Shown here: in pieces, positions 41,484 to 54,648 of the stretch
How the letters are laid out: each line of letters starts with the position of its first letter
Numbering within the stretch: position 1 is the stretch's first letter
Assembly: GCA_022578965.1 (NCBI GenBank)
Contig: MU400517.1
Coordinates: 248,001 to 312,000 of the forward strand
Direction: 5' to 3'
Source of the DNA: Xylaria sp. FL1777
Taxonomy: Eukaryota > Ascomycota > Sordariomycetes > Xylariales > Xylariaceae
DNA: 64,000 nt
Notes under the pieces: model-generated
Database searches by the model: none
Seen by the model: only the letters and a program-made list of their open reading frames with translations
What the model was told of the DNA's origin: nothing
Position numbers and translations under genes: made by a program

Positions 41484-43893
41484 CTAGGGGAATTTCATGC
41501 TTTTCTTGCGTCCTATCCCAAAGCTAAAGCTCTTTCGGAGTCTGAAAGGCTCTGGCCTGGACAAGGGCTGTGTTGGTGTGGTGCCCTCGCCGTTCTGGCT
41601 GCTGTCCGAGGTCTCCAGGCTATCCCTCTTCCCCCTCAAAAACCCGAAACTCTTCCTTGACATCGACTTGCTGCCCCTATCCCCCCTGTTCAGAGACGGG
41701 ACGTTATCGTGTTCCTCTCTCTGTCTTTCTCTCTCCTCAGCTGCCGACTTTTTGCTTTCTTCAAGGGCTTTCTTGAGGTTTACTTCCTCCGCCTTCCTGG
41801 CTTCACGTATTCGGGAAACAGTTTCCTCTCGCTGTTTCCGCTTGGCTTTCCATTCGTCCTTTTCAGCCTGCTTTCGGGCCTTTTCTTGAGCCTTTTCTTG
41901 GGCCTTGGCTTCCTTTTTGCTTTCTTTCAACGACTTGACCGTGTTTGTCCTAGGTACTGAAGGAACTGGTGGTACATCGGCATCGGCTGACGGAACGACT
42001 ATTCTGTTCGATGGGCTTCGGGTTAGATCTGATGCCTTTGCAGCAGGGTCGGGATTAGGTGTTCCGTCTTGGTCGTCCACAGGTCGGTTTGGAAGGGTGG
42101 CCTGTCTTGATAATCCGTCGGAGGACCCATTTCCTTGTTCGTTTTCTTGGGCAACACCTGCTTTTTCACTGACTATCCTCACCTCTTCCAGGCCTTCCGC
42201 CTCTTGTTCCGCCCGTACCTTTTCAAAAGTAGTTTCTTGGTAGAAGAGAACGTATGCACAGGCCATCCCAGGTTTATCACCAAAAAAGTTGCGTACGTAG
42301 TGTTTATCGACTGGCTCTACCATTTCGTCATCGAAGAGAAGCCATCCTCGATCTTCAGTCTTGATGACTGATACATAATGTCCATGGTAAGCATTTCCAC
42401 CGATGTGGATAACAACGGCGTATAGTTCATATAACCTGTCGGGATCCTCGGCCTCTTCTGTCGTGTTAAACATCCGTAGTTGATAGGGATATACTACTCG
42501 ATGGAACAACTTTTGAAGCCGACTATAGTCCTCCGTGTACTTAAATCGCTTTAAGTGTAGAGCGAGTACCTTGGGCAGTCGCTTGATCTTCATGCGCTTT
42601 TCAGCCTCTTGGAGCCCCCCGCAATGATCACAGTGGAATTTGTTTCTCTCGCAGAGCATCTCTTCGGCCGAGAATTTTTGTAAACAAGACGTCACCGATG
42701 TATGCTCTTCTAAATCAATAGACAAGTCTAGGAAAGTTTCATCTCTCTGAGAAGCTGTTTCACACGTTAGGCACCTCGTCTCGGACGTCAAAAGCCCTTC
42801 AAATATGTCATGTACCCAGCCTGTACCAGGAGAGTTCGTGCCGTTAGTCGTCGTCTTAGCCACAGCATGTAATGCTGTTCTGAGATCATCCGTCATCCCG
42901 TCTGCGGCATGTTCTGCCTCGAAATTTAGCATCCGCTGCGCAGTACTCTCAACATTGGCAATGACATCATTGAGTACTAGGCCATAGAATTCATGGGCGT
43001 CTTGGTGCATAGAATTCCGAAACATCTCGTTGTCGCGCTTGAAGATTTCAAGAAACCGTTGCGGGCTGAGTACTCCCGTGCGAGTATTACTTTCAACCAA
43101 CGCCATGAAGATGTCTCTTAAGCCCGTAAATGTGCATTCCTCCATACCATAGGCGTTGCCGCTCTCCCCCGCCAATTCGACAATAGGTCCTTTCAACATT
43201 GCTTGTTTTTTCTTGTACTCGGGAGTGTCCGGTTTATCTTCTGGTCTCACTGGCTGCCCTGGTTGAGGAGGGCCAGTCGTCGACGGCCGTTTCTCATTGG
43301 GGTTCTTTTTACCGTTTGCATCCGTCTGTCCATTGGCGTTCGTGTTCGGTGCTCTAATCTGTACAGAGACCCTGGGTCGAGTACCATTCGGCGTGTCTAA
43401 AGGTGACAGAGGTGGGAAATTTAGTACTTGATCTCGAAATGCGGTTGTATAGAAGAGAGCTTGAACGATCGAGTTGCAATAACTAGGGTAAGATTAGTAA
43501 AGCCCGAGGATTTGAAGGCGACGCTCTATACCAGGTGTTGCCAAACTGCAAGAATAGGTAGTCAGCATAGGATAAGCTTTGTATAGAGAGGCCCAGAAAC
43601 CCACATTCTCCATGCCAAAGAACTTATCACTTCCATCAGGCCGGATTGAGCCGGCATTCTGGAGCATTTTCTCTAAAGGGGTCATTTCGGCTGCTGGTTC
43701 TTCCTTCTTCCTAAGGCCATCCTTCGCGGAAGAGCCCAAGGACTTTTACAACTGTGTCAGCACTGGGCAGCGAGGGACAAATCTATGCCAAACTTTCAGG
43801 CGCGATCCGCGAGAATGCGAGCCGCAGGAGGGATTCCAAGGTCAAGAAACATACAGCCGAACCGGGCTTCCACTTATTCAGAAAGCCTGCCAT
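41484..43893 (-). CDS. creB: CreB-type ubiquitin carboxyl-terminal hydrolase (USP12/46 group)
   Basis: Deubiquitinase; in Aspergillus CreB acts with the WD40 protein CreC in carbon catabolite repression. Four exons, complement(43855-43893, 43605-43742, 43532-43545, 41484-43482), phases consistent, 729 residues. The start [12 protein letters not shown] is typical. Exon 3 is 14 bases and encodes FGNT plus TG of the catalytic Cys64, whose last base opens exon 4: FGNTCYCNS spans two junctions. Further marks: [12 protein letters not shown] and CDHC zinc-binding pairs, [10 protein letters not shown] and the catalytic-His box [12 protein letters not shown]. The C-terminal third is a charged coiled coil rich in K/E/A, then a basic RKSFGF/RKSFSF tail. 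Intron 1 (112 bases) ends at AAAAG because the earlier CAG would bring a stop. Confidence 0.93.
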
Positions 43894-46828
43894 GGTGACG
43901 GTCCCAATGTGGGAGAGCAGGAGAAGGCTTTGTTGGGGAGGTCTGGAGCGAGCGTCGAGACGCACGGCCCGGGAGTCAGCGGAGGCGAGCGGTATCAACC
44001 AAAGCCGTCATCCGAAGAGCTATTTCTCGTTCCACTTGGTTTGGCGCTGCTCAAACATAAAAAATGCTATATTATATGGACGCCTGAGGCGCCGGGGGAA
44101 GGGCCACGGTACGAATGCAGAGTCGACGGTGATTAGTCGTGTTGTGTTCTGCGTTTTCACCTTGATAAGCGAGGGTGTTGCCGGCCGACGAGCGAGGCGA
44201 GGCTCTGCAATCAGTGCGCGCGTAATATTATGGACGGTGAGATGTTGTTACGTCGGCATTGACTTGATGAGCGACTGACTGACTGTGTTGTTGTTCTCAA
44301 TTGAGCAGGGGATATACAGACAATTCGGAGATGACGGCAACGCTTATAAATGTCAAAGATGGTGATTTCATGGGATGGGTCGCATTGCGCAGAATGGGCT
44401 GAACAGCGAGAAAAGCTGAGGAAGCAGACAGACGAGTTGGTCGTAATGGTGTTGCGGTGCAGCCGCTGTATGTAGTAGTAAAGGGATGTTGAAAGGATCC
44501 GAGGCCTTGTCGTGTAAAAGACCCGCCGGCCAGCCGGTTCGCATGCCCGCAGCTAGCTCCAGAACAGGTAGGTAAGTAGTCAGTACATGGTATAAGTACC
44601 TACCTAGTGTACTGTCCACCACACACTGCCCGTAAGAAAGCGGGGGGTGACCTGCCTACAGAGTACCTATACTGACTAGATCAGTAAAACCGGAGCAAGA
44701 TACAGGGCAGTGCGGTCACTGCCTATGTACCTGTCTATCCGCAGCTGTGGCTGTACCTGCTGTTAGGCATAAGTAATATATAAGGAATACCTGCCTACAT
44801 ATGTAGGTACCTAGGTATTACTACACACCACATCTAGACTACCTACAGGTATGTACATGGATCGCAGTTGGCTATTCTCTTACATCCGCTCTCTGCACAA
44901 CACTACTGAGGCAATGTACTACCTAACCTTAGTAGTACAACATAAGGTATCTACAGCATGGGGGTTGGCTTCCATGCATTAGTCTAGAGCGGCTAGAGGT
45001 GTTTAGAACATGTATAGTACTTGGGGTAGGAATCTCGAGGACTTTAGGTAAAAGATGGGGTAAGCTGAAACCGCCAGGCTACGCAGTATATGTAAGTCTA
45101 CTGCGTACCCAAAGGCTCCTCTAGCAAGATCCCAGCAGTCCAGATAGTGTATCCAGATAGTGTACCGATTAGTGATGACATACGTATCTATCTAGGTACG
45201 CAGTAGGTACTATGTAAATTGCTTTGTAAATAAGTAAGTAGAGTAAGTAGGTACCTACATAAGTCGGTATCCTCTTTCCACCTAACAACATACACTATTA
45301 GTTAGTAGGCCATGAATCAGTCACCGACCACGTGTGCATTTCAAATTGTCATCTTCCTCTCCCCTTTTGCTCTCTCGATGCTGAGCCGTTCCGTTCTCGC
45401 CAACCGAAGCAACCGGCTAGTTGGTCTTGGCCAGACAATAAGACTTGGGGTGCTTGGGTCAACTTCATCTGCATATGGTAGCATCGGCCTCTTCCCTCTT
45501 CCCAGCTCCGTGGCCGTCGTCTTGCCATCTACATATACGATCTCTCTCAGACTCAAAACTACATACGAGTGTAACCCTTCTGTTTTACCATGTCTCTCCG
45601 AAATGCACATTGCACACACACACCACTTCTTCTTGGCTGTCGTTCTTACATCCTCAGTGGACGAGCAGCCGGCCGCGTTCACCAGTCAGTCCATATATGC
45701 AGGAGGCTTCCCAGGCCTACGGCTCCCGTGTGACGAGCATGGGCTGCCATCTGAGGAGGGGTGGCATGTCTAAAAAGGGAAGTCTAGTCCGTTAGACGAC
45801 GGCGCCGACTCCGTCACAACATCAGACCAGTCGTTTACGTTACTTGTCCACCCCAACAGTTTCCGGGTTTTTCTCGAGTCACTTATCTAGAACAATGCTT
45901 GAGGGGTTTCTTACACCTTACAGCGCAAACAGGTACACTACAGGGGTACTACAGTTAACGAGGACAAGTTGAGAACCGGGTAATAAGTTCCTGTTATTGC
46001 CCCGAGCCAGACCATGTCCTGGTTCCGTCGTGGCAATGAGGGGTGAGCTAGGTACCCGCTACCTACAGCGGTCCAAATATTGGCGCCCTGCTATTGCAAG
46101 GTAGCATTGAACAATGGTGTCCTTGGTCGGACTGACAGGCTAACAGCATGCCCGATCCACTTGCCATGCTATGATCATCCGGTCGCATGCCCGTAGCTGA
46201 CGACTAGCAGTTGGGGCTAGGTTGAAAGCGTGGGCGATGCGAAGGAACGGCCAGTCCCAACACAACGGATACCTGCCTTTACCAGTACATTGTCACGTAC
46301 GGTTCGACCTGCGGTTACATACATTGCGTAGTGAGGCTCGGCATTGCCCGGCGGTTGCGATACCGAACCCTTCCGGAACCCCATTGATAGGTTTCACCGT
46401 GATGAACCGCAATAGGTATTTCACCTTGGCCATGCCGCTTTTGGCCAGAGCCAACCCTCGAGGGTGCACAAGCTGAAATTGGAGACAATGTTGGTGCATC
46501 GCTGAGTGGCTGGTCCAATGGTATTATTACACTGGAAGATGAAAAAGGAAAATTCCCAAAATCAGATTGGTTGTGGTTGGTTCAATCTCGATGCTGGATA
46601 ACACTCAACGTTTCCTCTGGATACAGTGCTATCTATTATATAACATCTTTGTCATCTTGCACCACAGGTCGTCTTAGGGCTCTCCACGATAGGTAAAGGA
46701 CTACTCCTGGGATATCCTTGTAAATGCCCCAGGTTTATACTTGAAGTCCTTGAACAGACCCTCCGCTATGGATTCACTTATACATACTAAATCTTGGCTC
46801 GCATTTCTGGTAAACAATAGCGCCGATG
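43894..46828. other. Long intergenic region with microrepeats
   Basis: CreB upstream region, then a gene-poor stretch. GTAGGTA/TACCTAGGTA words cluster at about 44565-44840 and 45180-45265. One orphan frame at 45312-45773 is listed separately. Confidence 0.5.
45312..45773 (+). other. Orphan 153-codon frame, doubtful
   Basis: Starts with ATG; the N-terminal 35 residues include a hydrophobic run (FQIVIFLSPFALSMLSRSVL) that could be a signal or membrane helix. The rest has no recognised pattern and many Ser/Leu/Pro. No clear promoter. It may be a chance ORF or a young secreted-protein gene. Confidence 0.15.
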
Positions 46829-47925
46829 TCAAAGCCCATTTTCGTCACCATGACCGCCTCTGTCTGGCAATGCCCTGCTAATCCCAACGGGGTTTCCATA
46901 TGCATCGACCTTCCCGATCAAAAAGTACCTCGTTGCTTTCCTTTTTTGGGACCACCAAGACTCTAGAAGTTTGTCTAGAACCATAGTTATCTTGCAAAAA
47001 TATTCGTTGGGATTGTCATTGAATCCAGCTCAGAGTCGTCTGCCGATGCGTATTTCAAATATGATGCATGCAAGAGCCCACACATCGCCTCCAGCACCGA
47101 CATTCTTATCCAATATATATTCGGGGTCACAGTAGATCTGCGGGATTCCGAGATCTAGCCGCGGAGTTGGAGACTTGAGAATTTTCCCGAAATCCACTAT
47201 GCATACCTCTCCACTACCGGCAGACCGCTTTTTGAGCAATGTCTTTCCGGATTATCGGGTTTACCGGGACCATATACTGAGAGGCCATCGGTAGATCATC
47301 CTTTTCTCGGGAGGTGGTGATTGCCTTCTCGGTTCGCCAAAAAGTCTGGATTTTTCGTTTTCACTGAGCCCGTCGAGGTTAGTGATGCGTGCGAGAATGT
47401 TGACAGGCCGGAATCTGTAACCAATTTCAGTCTCAGACCACAGTAATTCAATAAGTGGTAGCATAGTATAGGGTAGTAGCCTATATGGCATATGCCGCGA
47501 GCGTGTAGAAGTACTCACGGCCCGATTGACTTGAGCTACAATCTTCGAGGTAGTATCCAGGTCATCGTCGTTCATCTATCGTTCATCTATTGAACGATCC
47601 CGAGACAGGATGGCTTATAGCCAGACAGATCAACGCATGATGCGTACCATTAGGTCCGTTGGCGTTGTAATGATCCAGTAGAAAACAGAAATGTCGCGCG
47701 GAGACCTCGCTTCAATCCTCACTCATATCAATGGGTTTATTTTATCCGTAGTAGAAGGACCATGATAATCTTGACAGCGACAGATCGAGGTTCGCTAGTG
47801 TTGTCGTCACAACAGAGCCAAGTACTGGCATAGCTGCCTTTTCTAAGTTTATGAATAATCCCCGCATCGGCCATGTAGTGTAAAGAGGATTGTGCCCACC
47901 ATTCAAAGTCGTAGATCTTTGCCAT
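46829..47925 (-). pseudogene. Decayed SRPK-like protein kinase
   Basis: Pieces of an SR-protein-kinase-like gene appear in order on the minus strand but cannot be joined without lesions. They are the N-lobe with HKLRKGSYASTWL and VAVKII (about 47760-47860), then LLDHYNANGPNGTHHAL, then LLHARGICHI, where the family has a CHGD loop, then NILARITNLDGLSENEK, then VDFGK with GIPQIYCDPEY and DVWALACIIFEI, then NPNEYFCKITMVLDKLLESW. Damage includes a missing stretch after VAVKII, a one-base frame change before the HGD region, which now reads HI, loss of a donor there, and a TGA at 47030-47032 after GRRL. Fungal genomes often carry many such kinase copies and fragments. Confidence 0.75.
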
Positions 47926-50154
47926 CCTTGTTGGCGGGACCCTCGATGATCAGGCCATTACCGGGTAGGCCGCCCGCATCTATCGTGTCTATACGGCCAT
48001 AGTGGTAGATAATACTCAACTTGCTCCAAGATTTGGGATTCGAGTTTCGCTCAAGAGAGGTACTGGAATACACCGTGTTCCCATAAGCTATCTCATTTAT
48101 CATATTTGGTAATTGTATTTTATCATACTACCTATCTGTAAACCCCCGACTCGAGAAGCACCGAGACCAAAAAGATACCTATTAACGGATAAGTTCAGTT
48201 TCTGTCTAAAGTTACCGGGCAACTACTATTTTTCATATACACTACAACAGGACCTACTTGGCACACCACGTTTTATGTAGTTACACATAAATACTACTCC
48301 TAAGATATCCGAGCTAAACGTCATGTGAGTGTGTCACAAAAACATGTGTCCAAATCCTGGAACTTGCCTGTGACGGCGTACTGTCGTTTCGCATGTAACC
48401 CTCCCTCAGCTTACATGTGAGTAGCATCGCGAACATTCCCCCATACAGTAGTCTGGCATATTTCCGTCACAACCTACAGTAGAGACAAGCAGGGCATCAT
48501 TCGCATCTCGATTTGACAGGTGAACTCCATTATTATCCGGACCTACCTACGCAGTAGGGCGGCACCAATTCCGCGTCTTCGCCTAATTATGTGGCGTCTG
48601 TATACCAACCAGCACACCAACTGCCTGTTTTCTCATCCACATACTACGTAATAAGGTGGTAGGCGACTACCATTATTCGCGACAGCCAGGACGCAGTAAG
48701 ACGGGGTGTCACTCATACACACACACACTCTCTCCCTCCCTCACGTTTTCAACGCAGCAGTGATACCCAACAAACGAGCGTTCGAGATAGCCGGTTGGTC
48801 GATTAAGCCCCGGCCACAGAATATATAGCATGCATTGCAACCTCAAGTTCGCGAGGGAATACAGAGTTCTATGCGACATGAGAGAGAAAGAGAAAGAAAA
48901 ATAGCCGAAAAGTCGAGAAGGACAAAGACATAATCAAGCAATAGCCAAGATTGTAACGAACCAACCAACACAGAAATATATAATTGCCGTGCGAATCAAT
49001 AAACTAGCGGAGCCGAGATAGCGCCGCCTTGCATCCCCCCCTCCATCCTGCCACACACCACATCGCGTAGTGCAGTACACCCCCATCCCGGCCACATGGC
49101 TGATGTGCAATGACGAAAGCAGGGGGGTGGCATGGAGTCTGGGAGCGATGTCGTCAGCAGCCAATGCCTGTCTACTTACTTACTTACTGCGTGGGTAGAC
49201 ATCTCGAATCAACGATGTAAGTACCGGTATGTAATACGTAGGATCGTCTTTGTCCTAGCTGTCTTGCGACACGAGCATGTTTCGCTCAAATCCGCCATTT
49301 GCTAGAGAGGAGAGACAATCACTGCCAAACCTATAACCCCTCCCCCCCAAAATGCATATCTTCTGACGCGCTCCCTGCTATTGTGGTACCGTACACCGGT
49401 TTCGAGAGACGGAGGTACCCGTTTTATCTTCCTATCTTGTCGCTGGCAGGCAAGCAGGCAGGTAGGTAGTGTAGGTAGAGATACAATGTGGCAATGCATG
49501 TCAAGTCTACTTACATCTACATGTACAGTTGACTACTTAGCTGACATGCCCTTTTTGAGAGTTTGCTCCCATAGGATTGGCTCATGGTCCTGAAACGCCG
49601 AGGTGTGCTTTAAGGAGCTCTTGAAGTCGTGGTATGCCATGGCCCTGCCGATGCTGGATAGTGCACAACTGTTCAAGTTCACACAAGCTTCATCGATCAG
49701 TACGGCATGTGGCCATAGGCACTACGATCCAACTTGCCAGATCAGGCTCTGATAGACTTAAATGTCATTCGTTACGAGACTCAGAGGCGTAGCCCCAACC
49801 CTCCCAGGGGTCCAAGATAGAAGATATATCACGTTCCTGATAAGTTATTCTTCATTCGGACATAAGCTTCCAAAGCAATGGGGAATTCATGATATTACAG
49901 ATAAGAGATATTGAAGTCGCATTCGCGGCAAATCCACTAATTATATAAGCCACAAGGAGAAAACAGAGGAAAAGTGTTGCTAAATGTTACAAAGGAGGAC
50001 AGGAAACCTAGCGGAGACTAGCATTCTCACCTGCTCATTCCTCGCCAGCCATACTAAGAAAGCCAATTTCATGCTCTGCTTCACAGCATGCGATACGACT
50101 ACACATCACTACAAGGCTCTATGCGCGTTATAAACCCTCGAACTACCTCTATAC
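47926..50154. other. Intergenic
   Basis: 2.2 kb without a supported gene. It may include the lost 5' end of the kinase pseudogene near 47930-48110. A CACACACACACTCTCTCC tract is at about 48718-48735. Confidence 0.5.
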
Positions 50155-51683
50155 TCACTTTGGCTCTGGTGGCGCCGCCCCACCTGTAGTTGGGAACCCC
50201 ATGAAGATTTTGAACGAATCCTATCCCTCTGTCAGTAGGTTCTCGAGACGAATACAGTTCACTTATCACTTACGTAGATCATCCATTGCAGACCAGTGAG
50301 TGTACCTATCATGACAATTCGCACAGGCAATCCGTTCCAGAGACCCATGAAGCCGGTGTCCTTGTAATTCCGAGCCACGGCGGCGCCAAAAGCCTCGCCG
50401 GGTTTACGGTTCGCGTTCAGCTTACTGACGAGCACATCGGCTGGGTGCGAAACCACAGCACACAGAATACCGGCAATATAACCACCAGTGAAAGAAACAG
50501 CGGTCTGGGCAACCTTGCCATAGTCACTCTTCTGGCCTGGCAGACGATCGTACATCATTTCAACGATAGTCTCGAAGGAGGCAAATTTCATCTATATGAA
50601 ATCAAAAGTCAGCCTCAATACCCCTTTTAACACAGAGGCTTGAAAAAGAGAATGGAAAAATAAGGCTTGGTAAAGGCCACGGCTCCCACGGGAAACCCAA
50701 AATCACAGCATGACCGCAATTACTTACCATGGTATAGGGAATCTGACGTCCCCACAGGGGATAAAGACCTTTATAGAGACCACCGACGCCTTCCGACGCG
50801 GTTATTTTTCGTAGACCATCGAGCATGCCGGTGTATGGCGATGGTATCGAAGTTTGCATCCGAACCTTGACAGCTTCGAACGGACATAGTGCAATATCGG
50901 CCAAGAACTCAGCAGAAGCAGAGGCCGACAGGTAGAGAAGCGTCTTGTACTTGTAAGCGTTTTCCGGGCCCGCTAGATCCGAATATGTCTTCTTGAAGTA
51001 CTCATACCACCCATACTGCAAACAGATTAGTCAGACGAGTTTTTTTCGGGATCCTCACACAGAAACATCTTAGTCTATGCGGTGAACTGACCTTGAACGC
51101 TCCTTGCGCCGAATAACCAGCAAATGTAGGTCCCCATCCGGTGAATATGCCTCTGATGCCTTCCTTTCGGTAGATCAGGCCCCAAGCCTGGAAATTTCCC
51201 TTGTACAATTTCGAATCGACCTGACGACGGCATTTGACAAGGTCAAGCGGGGTGACGGCAGTATGCGTGACGCCCTACAATAGAAGAACCCAAAACCATA
51301 ATATTAGCAGTCTATTTTCCCGAGAAACAAATCGATACAGTCGTGAGACTTGAGCAGCAGTCGTCAGGTTAAAACGACCACGACTAAGCACTTACACAGG
51401 CCATAAGACCACCGAATGTGGCAGCGGCGTAGAAGCCAGGAGAGTAAAGCTCGATTTGGCCCGTCTTGGCCTTGACAGCGGAAGACGCCTGGTCAAACTC
51501 CTTCTGGGCTTCAGCACTCAGCTTCTTCTTGGTGTCGTCGACGACGGAGAAAGCGGCGCTGTATAGCTCGGGGCGGGCCTGACGCGGTGTCGCTGATGGA
51601 GCTCCGGCCTGGCCGGGGGTAGAGCGCGCTCCCGACCCGAAAGTCTGCTGAAGCGCGTGTAGTGATGGGAAAAGGGGCGACAT
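50155..51683 (-). CDS. Mitochondrial phosphate carrier
   Basis: Mitochondrial carrier family protein, phosphate carrier group (yeast Pic2/Mir1, human SLC25A3), importing phosphate (Pic2 also copper) through the inner membrane. Five exons, complement(51396-51683, 51092-51274, 50728-51015, 50274-50591, 50155-50220), every junction phase 0, 380 residues. An N-terminal extension of about 80 residues precedes repeat 1. Carrier signatures: TPLDLVKCRRQV (repeat 1), CPFEAVKVRMQT (repeat 2) and HPADVLVSKLN (repeat 3). The AQGAFKYGWYEYFK segment between repeats 1 and 2 is typical of phosphate carriers. The last exon encodes the tail ending PPEPK. Upstream, 51684-52000 probably holds the 5' UTR and perhaps an untranslated intron. 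Confidence 0.95.
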
Positions 51684-53246
51684 CTTGCCAGCGGTTCGAT
51701 CTGTATAGGTTTGTTAGTGTTTCATATTAAGCGCAGAACGTCCCAAGTTCCCAGGAGTATAATATCAATCGATCGATCGCTCGTAGATCACATAGAGATA
51801 AGGAGTGTATGAGAGGGTAGAGATGATGTCGCACATACTATTTTCGAGGCTACGGCTCTTTCGATATCAGCCCGTGGCAGAGAAAGTTGGTCAAACTCTG
51901 ACTGCAATGAATAGGTTGGTCAATTCGAGATGAGGAAAGGGATCGAGAGGTTTAAAAGAAAAACAAAAAAAAGGAAGAGAGACATATATCCGCCTACCTA
52001 GGAAGATAAACGGGTCATCATCCAGGGATTGTCGGTAAAAGCTACCTGGTATGCTGCTGTTAGCCTACCGCATCGGAGTGCTTCGGTTGGTTAGTAGGGA
52101 GATGGAGAGAGGTGGTAGGTACAGTAGCAGTGCCTTCATCCAGCGAGGTCCCCGGAGTTAGATAAAGCCCGCCTGCAAATTGAAGGTGAGGTACGACTTC
52201 TGTACAGTCGCCCAACTGACAACGGAGATAACAACAACCCTTTCTAGTTCCAACTGTTTTTTCACATTTCGAAAAATTATCATTTTTATGCTTAATGTTT
52301 GTGTGAGGAGGATTATATACTACGACAATTCATGAGTTGTACATATCTGTCTTGCAGCCTTTCTCACGGAATGGCTTCAACACCACGATTTCGACATGAG
52401 GTATCACATCAGGTACAGGTAAAGTACTGGTAGGCGAGTGACGTCGGTGGGGCAGCTATAACCAGGAGTTGTCAGAGAGCTAGCGCGCGCAAGCTTCAGT
52501 TCTTCATCGACCCCACCTCCCGTTCTTTAGAGGCCTGGGAATGGTTACTTCGCATTTCCTATGTGCTGATTGGTCCATGGTTTGCTTATGCTGTTCCATG
52601 TACTAGTCCTAAACTGTTATCATGTGGTCTCGACATATAATCCACAGATGCCTTCCTTCCCGGAATAGACTGCGTTAATTTTGTATTTTGAAAAACATCT
52701 ATGAATACGATTTATATTCTAGCGTCACTGTAATTATTACCTATGCTCTTCCTCTCTTTAGTGATGCTTGAACTGCGTCCAAGATGACCTATGAGGTAAA
52801 GAGGGGCCCTCCATGAGCACTACGCTAGAGAGAGGGTACCGGGCCTGCGATCCACAATAGAAAGCTGCTTGGAGTTGCTGGAGAAAGAGAGCTAAATTCT
52901 CCCCACCTTTCTAATGTGCTACGTAGGTAGATTGAGTTTTCAATATCCTGTACAGTAACGGCCATTTCTTATTCTTCCAACGACGAAACAAATCAATCAG
53001 CTCAACCTACAGCAGGATAGGCACAGCACAACCATCGCCGCCAAGTCACTAGCTTGATCAATCCTGTGTGGTGGAAATAACGGGCTGCAGATAGAAGGAA
53101 CCTCCTCCCATCGACACAACAGTACTAGTAAGGCTGACTGGCTGCTCTGATCGGGGATCAGCACCGCAACAAACCTTGGCCTACATATTCAAATTCAGCT
53201 CAACGAACTCACGAGCTCATCAGAAACCCACACGGAATCCGCAGCC
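51684..53246. other. Intergenic, divergent promoter region
   Basis: Between the phosphate carrier (minus) and CBS-domain gene (plus). No gene supported. Confidence 0.5.
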
Positions 53247-53909
53247 ATGGTACAAGCAATGACAACCTCGCACATTGGGCCGTCACCACTAGCTGGCCAG
53301 CCCTACATATCCAAGTGGTCATCTCGGTATCGTGGGGTAAGCAAGCCCTCACCTTCACCGTGTCTCTTCTCGCGGATGTCCGAGAACAACACATGCAGTC
53401 CGATCATTCCCTTTCCGGCGTCTCTTTCGACAGGCTAGCCAACAATGAGAGAACCAAGCTAACAACACTCTATCGAACTCCAGGCTACCGTCCAAGACCT
53501 CGAACCCCCTGCCGCACTGTCCCTGAACCCAACCGACCCCATCTCGCTAGCTCTTGTCTCCGCCTTCGAGCGTGAATACACGCATCTGACCATCGTCGAC
53601 TCAGAAACGCGGGCACTACTAGGCTACATCTCGATTCCCACGCTGCAGGTACAGCTCGATTCCGGCGCCGTGAAGCCCGAGGACCCCTTATCGCGCGCCA
53701 TGGTGCGGTTCCAGCGCAAAGGCAGACGGTACACTATCATCACTCTCGATACGCCCCTGGAGAAACTCGAGGCCTTCTTCGAGGGTGTGAGCGACTCCCA
53801 GGGACAGAAACAGGAATTCGCTGTCGTCACTGACGAGGACAGGAGGTTTGTCCTCGGCGTTGCGACCAAGGCGGACCTGGAAGAGTTTGTCAAGAGAAGG
53901 CCTGCATAA
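53247..53909 (+). CDS. CBS-domain protein
   Basis: Two exons, 53247-53336 and 53484-53909, with a 147-base GTAAGC...CCAG intron carrying an AGCTAAC branch point; phase 0, 171 residues. The start reads MVQAMTTSHIGPSPLAGQPY. The exon 2 product is a CBS pair: first DPISLALVSAFEREYTHLTI, then VDSETRALLGYISIP, and second KGRRYTIITLDTPLEKLEAF followed by FAVVTDEDRRFVLGVATKAD. Such pairs (Bateman modules) bind adenine nucleotides in many proteins. Here no catalytic domain is attached. Stand-alone fungal CBS proteins of this size are known but not characterised. Ligand and partner unknown. Confidence 0.9.
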
Positions 53910-54568
53910 GGCGTCGAAAGATGCTCTCTAATCAGACTCCCACGATGATCAATGAGGCGGATGACGAACTGTCTATCGTATTTCATAGTTTTTAATGTTC
54001 TCGAGCGTAGCCTACAGCGGAGAAATCGCCGACGTGCCCTAGGCAAATCCACTCCCTCGGTCTCTCAATGTTGTACCAAGTAAGTAGGTAACAACTCGGT
54101 AATTTGTATTCAACCACAAGAACGGCGTTTTTCGGGGACTCACCATGAAGACTGCTTTACTCATAGAAGGGGCCAAAGGGATCATTGGTGTTTGGGTGGG
54201 CGCCACAGGTCATTATCAGCTTGGCTGGATTTTCAACATTCCGGCTCTCGAGACTGAGGAATCACACAACGATAGAGAAATGAGCAAATTACAAGTAATG
54301 CTAGTTTTCGGGGGTGGAAATATGCTTGTATGTTCTGAGTTAGGTATTCACGATGAAGAATGAAAAAGACTCGTTTAGTTTATAACATGGGTTAATACAT
54401 GTCTTTGCTCTGCTCTCGAGGCATCTGATGCCTCATGTATAAGTATCTTCTAGCTCGACGTGCGCTCTCTAGACGTCGTGTGTCCCAAATCTTTAAATAC
54501 CGATCTTGATCGCATTAACGTATCGTCTGTTCTCCAGCCCCCTCCCTCTTAGAACTGAGCCTTCTAAC

Positions 54569-54611
<43 letters not shown>

Positions 54612-54648
54612 TCTCTCTCTCACTCTCTCTCTCTCTTCCTCTATTCAC
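53910..54648. other. Intergenic between convergent genes, with CT repeat
   Basis: 3' regions of two genes. A 72-codon frame at 54145-54363 has no support. The CT array is listed separately. Confidence 0.5.
54571..54638. repeat. CT/GA microsatellite
   Basis: About 68 bases of CT repeats, with two CA interruptions. It ends about 10 bases before the stop codon of the minus-strand gene, so its mRNA would carry a GA tract in the 3' UTR. Confidence 0.95.

Noticed and set aside
43579..44136. 185-codon plus-strand frame at the CreB 5' end
   Set aside because: Overlaps CreB exons 1-2 and its promoter in antisense; no recognisable protein.
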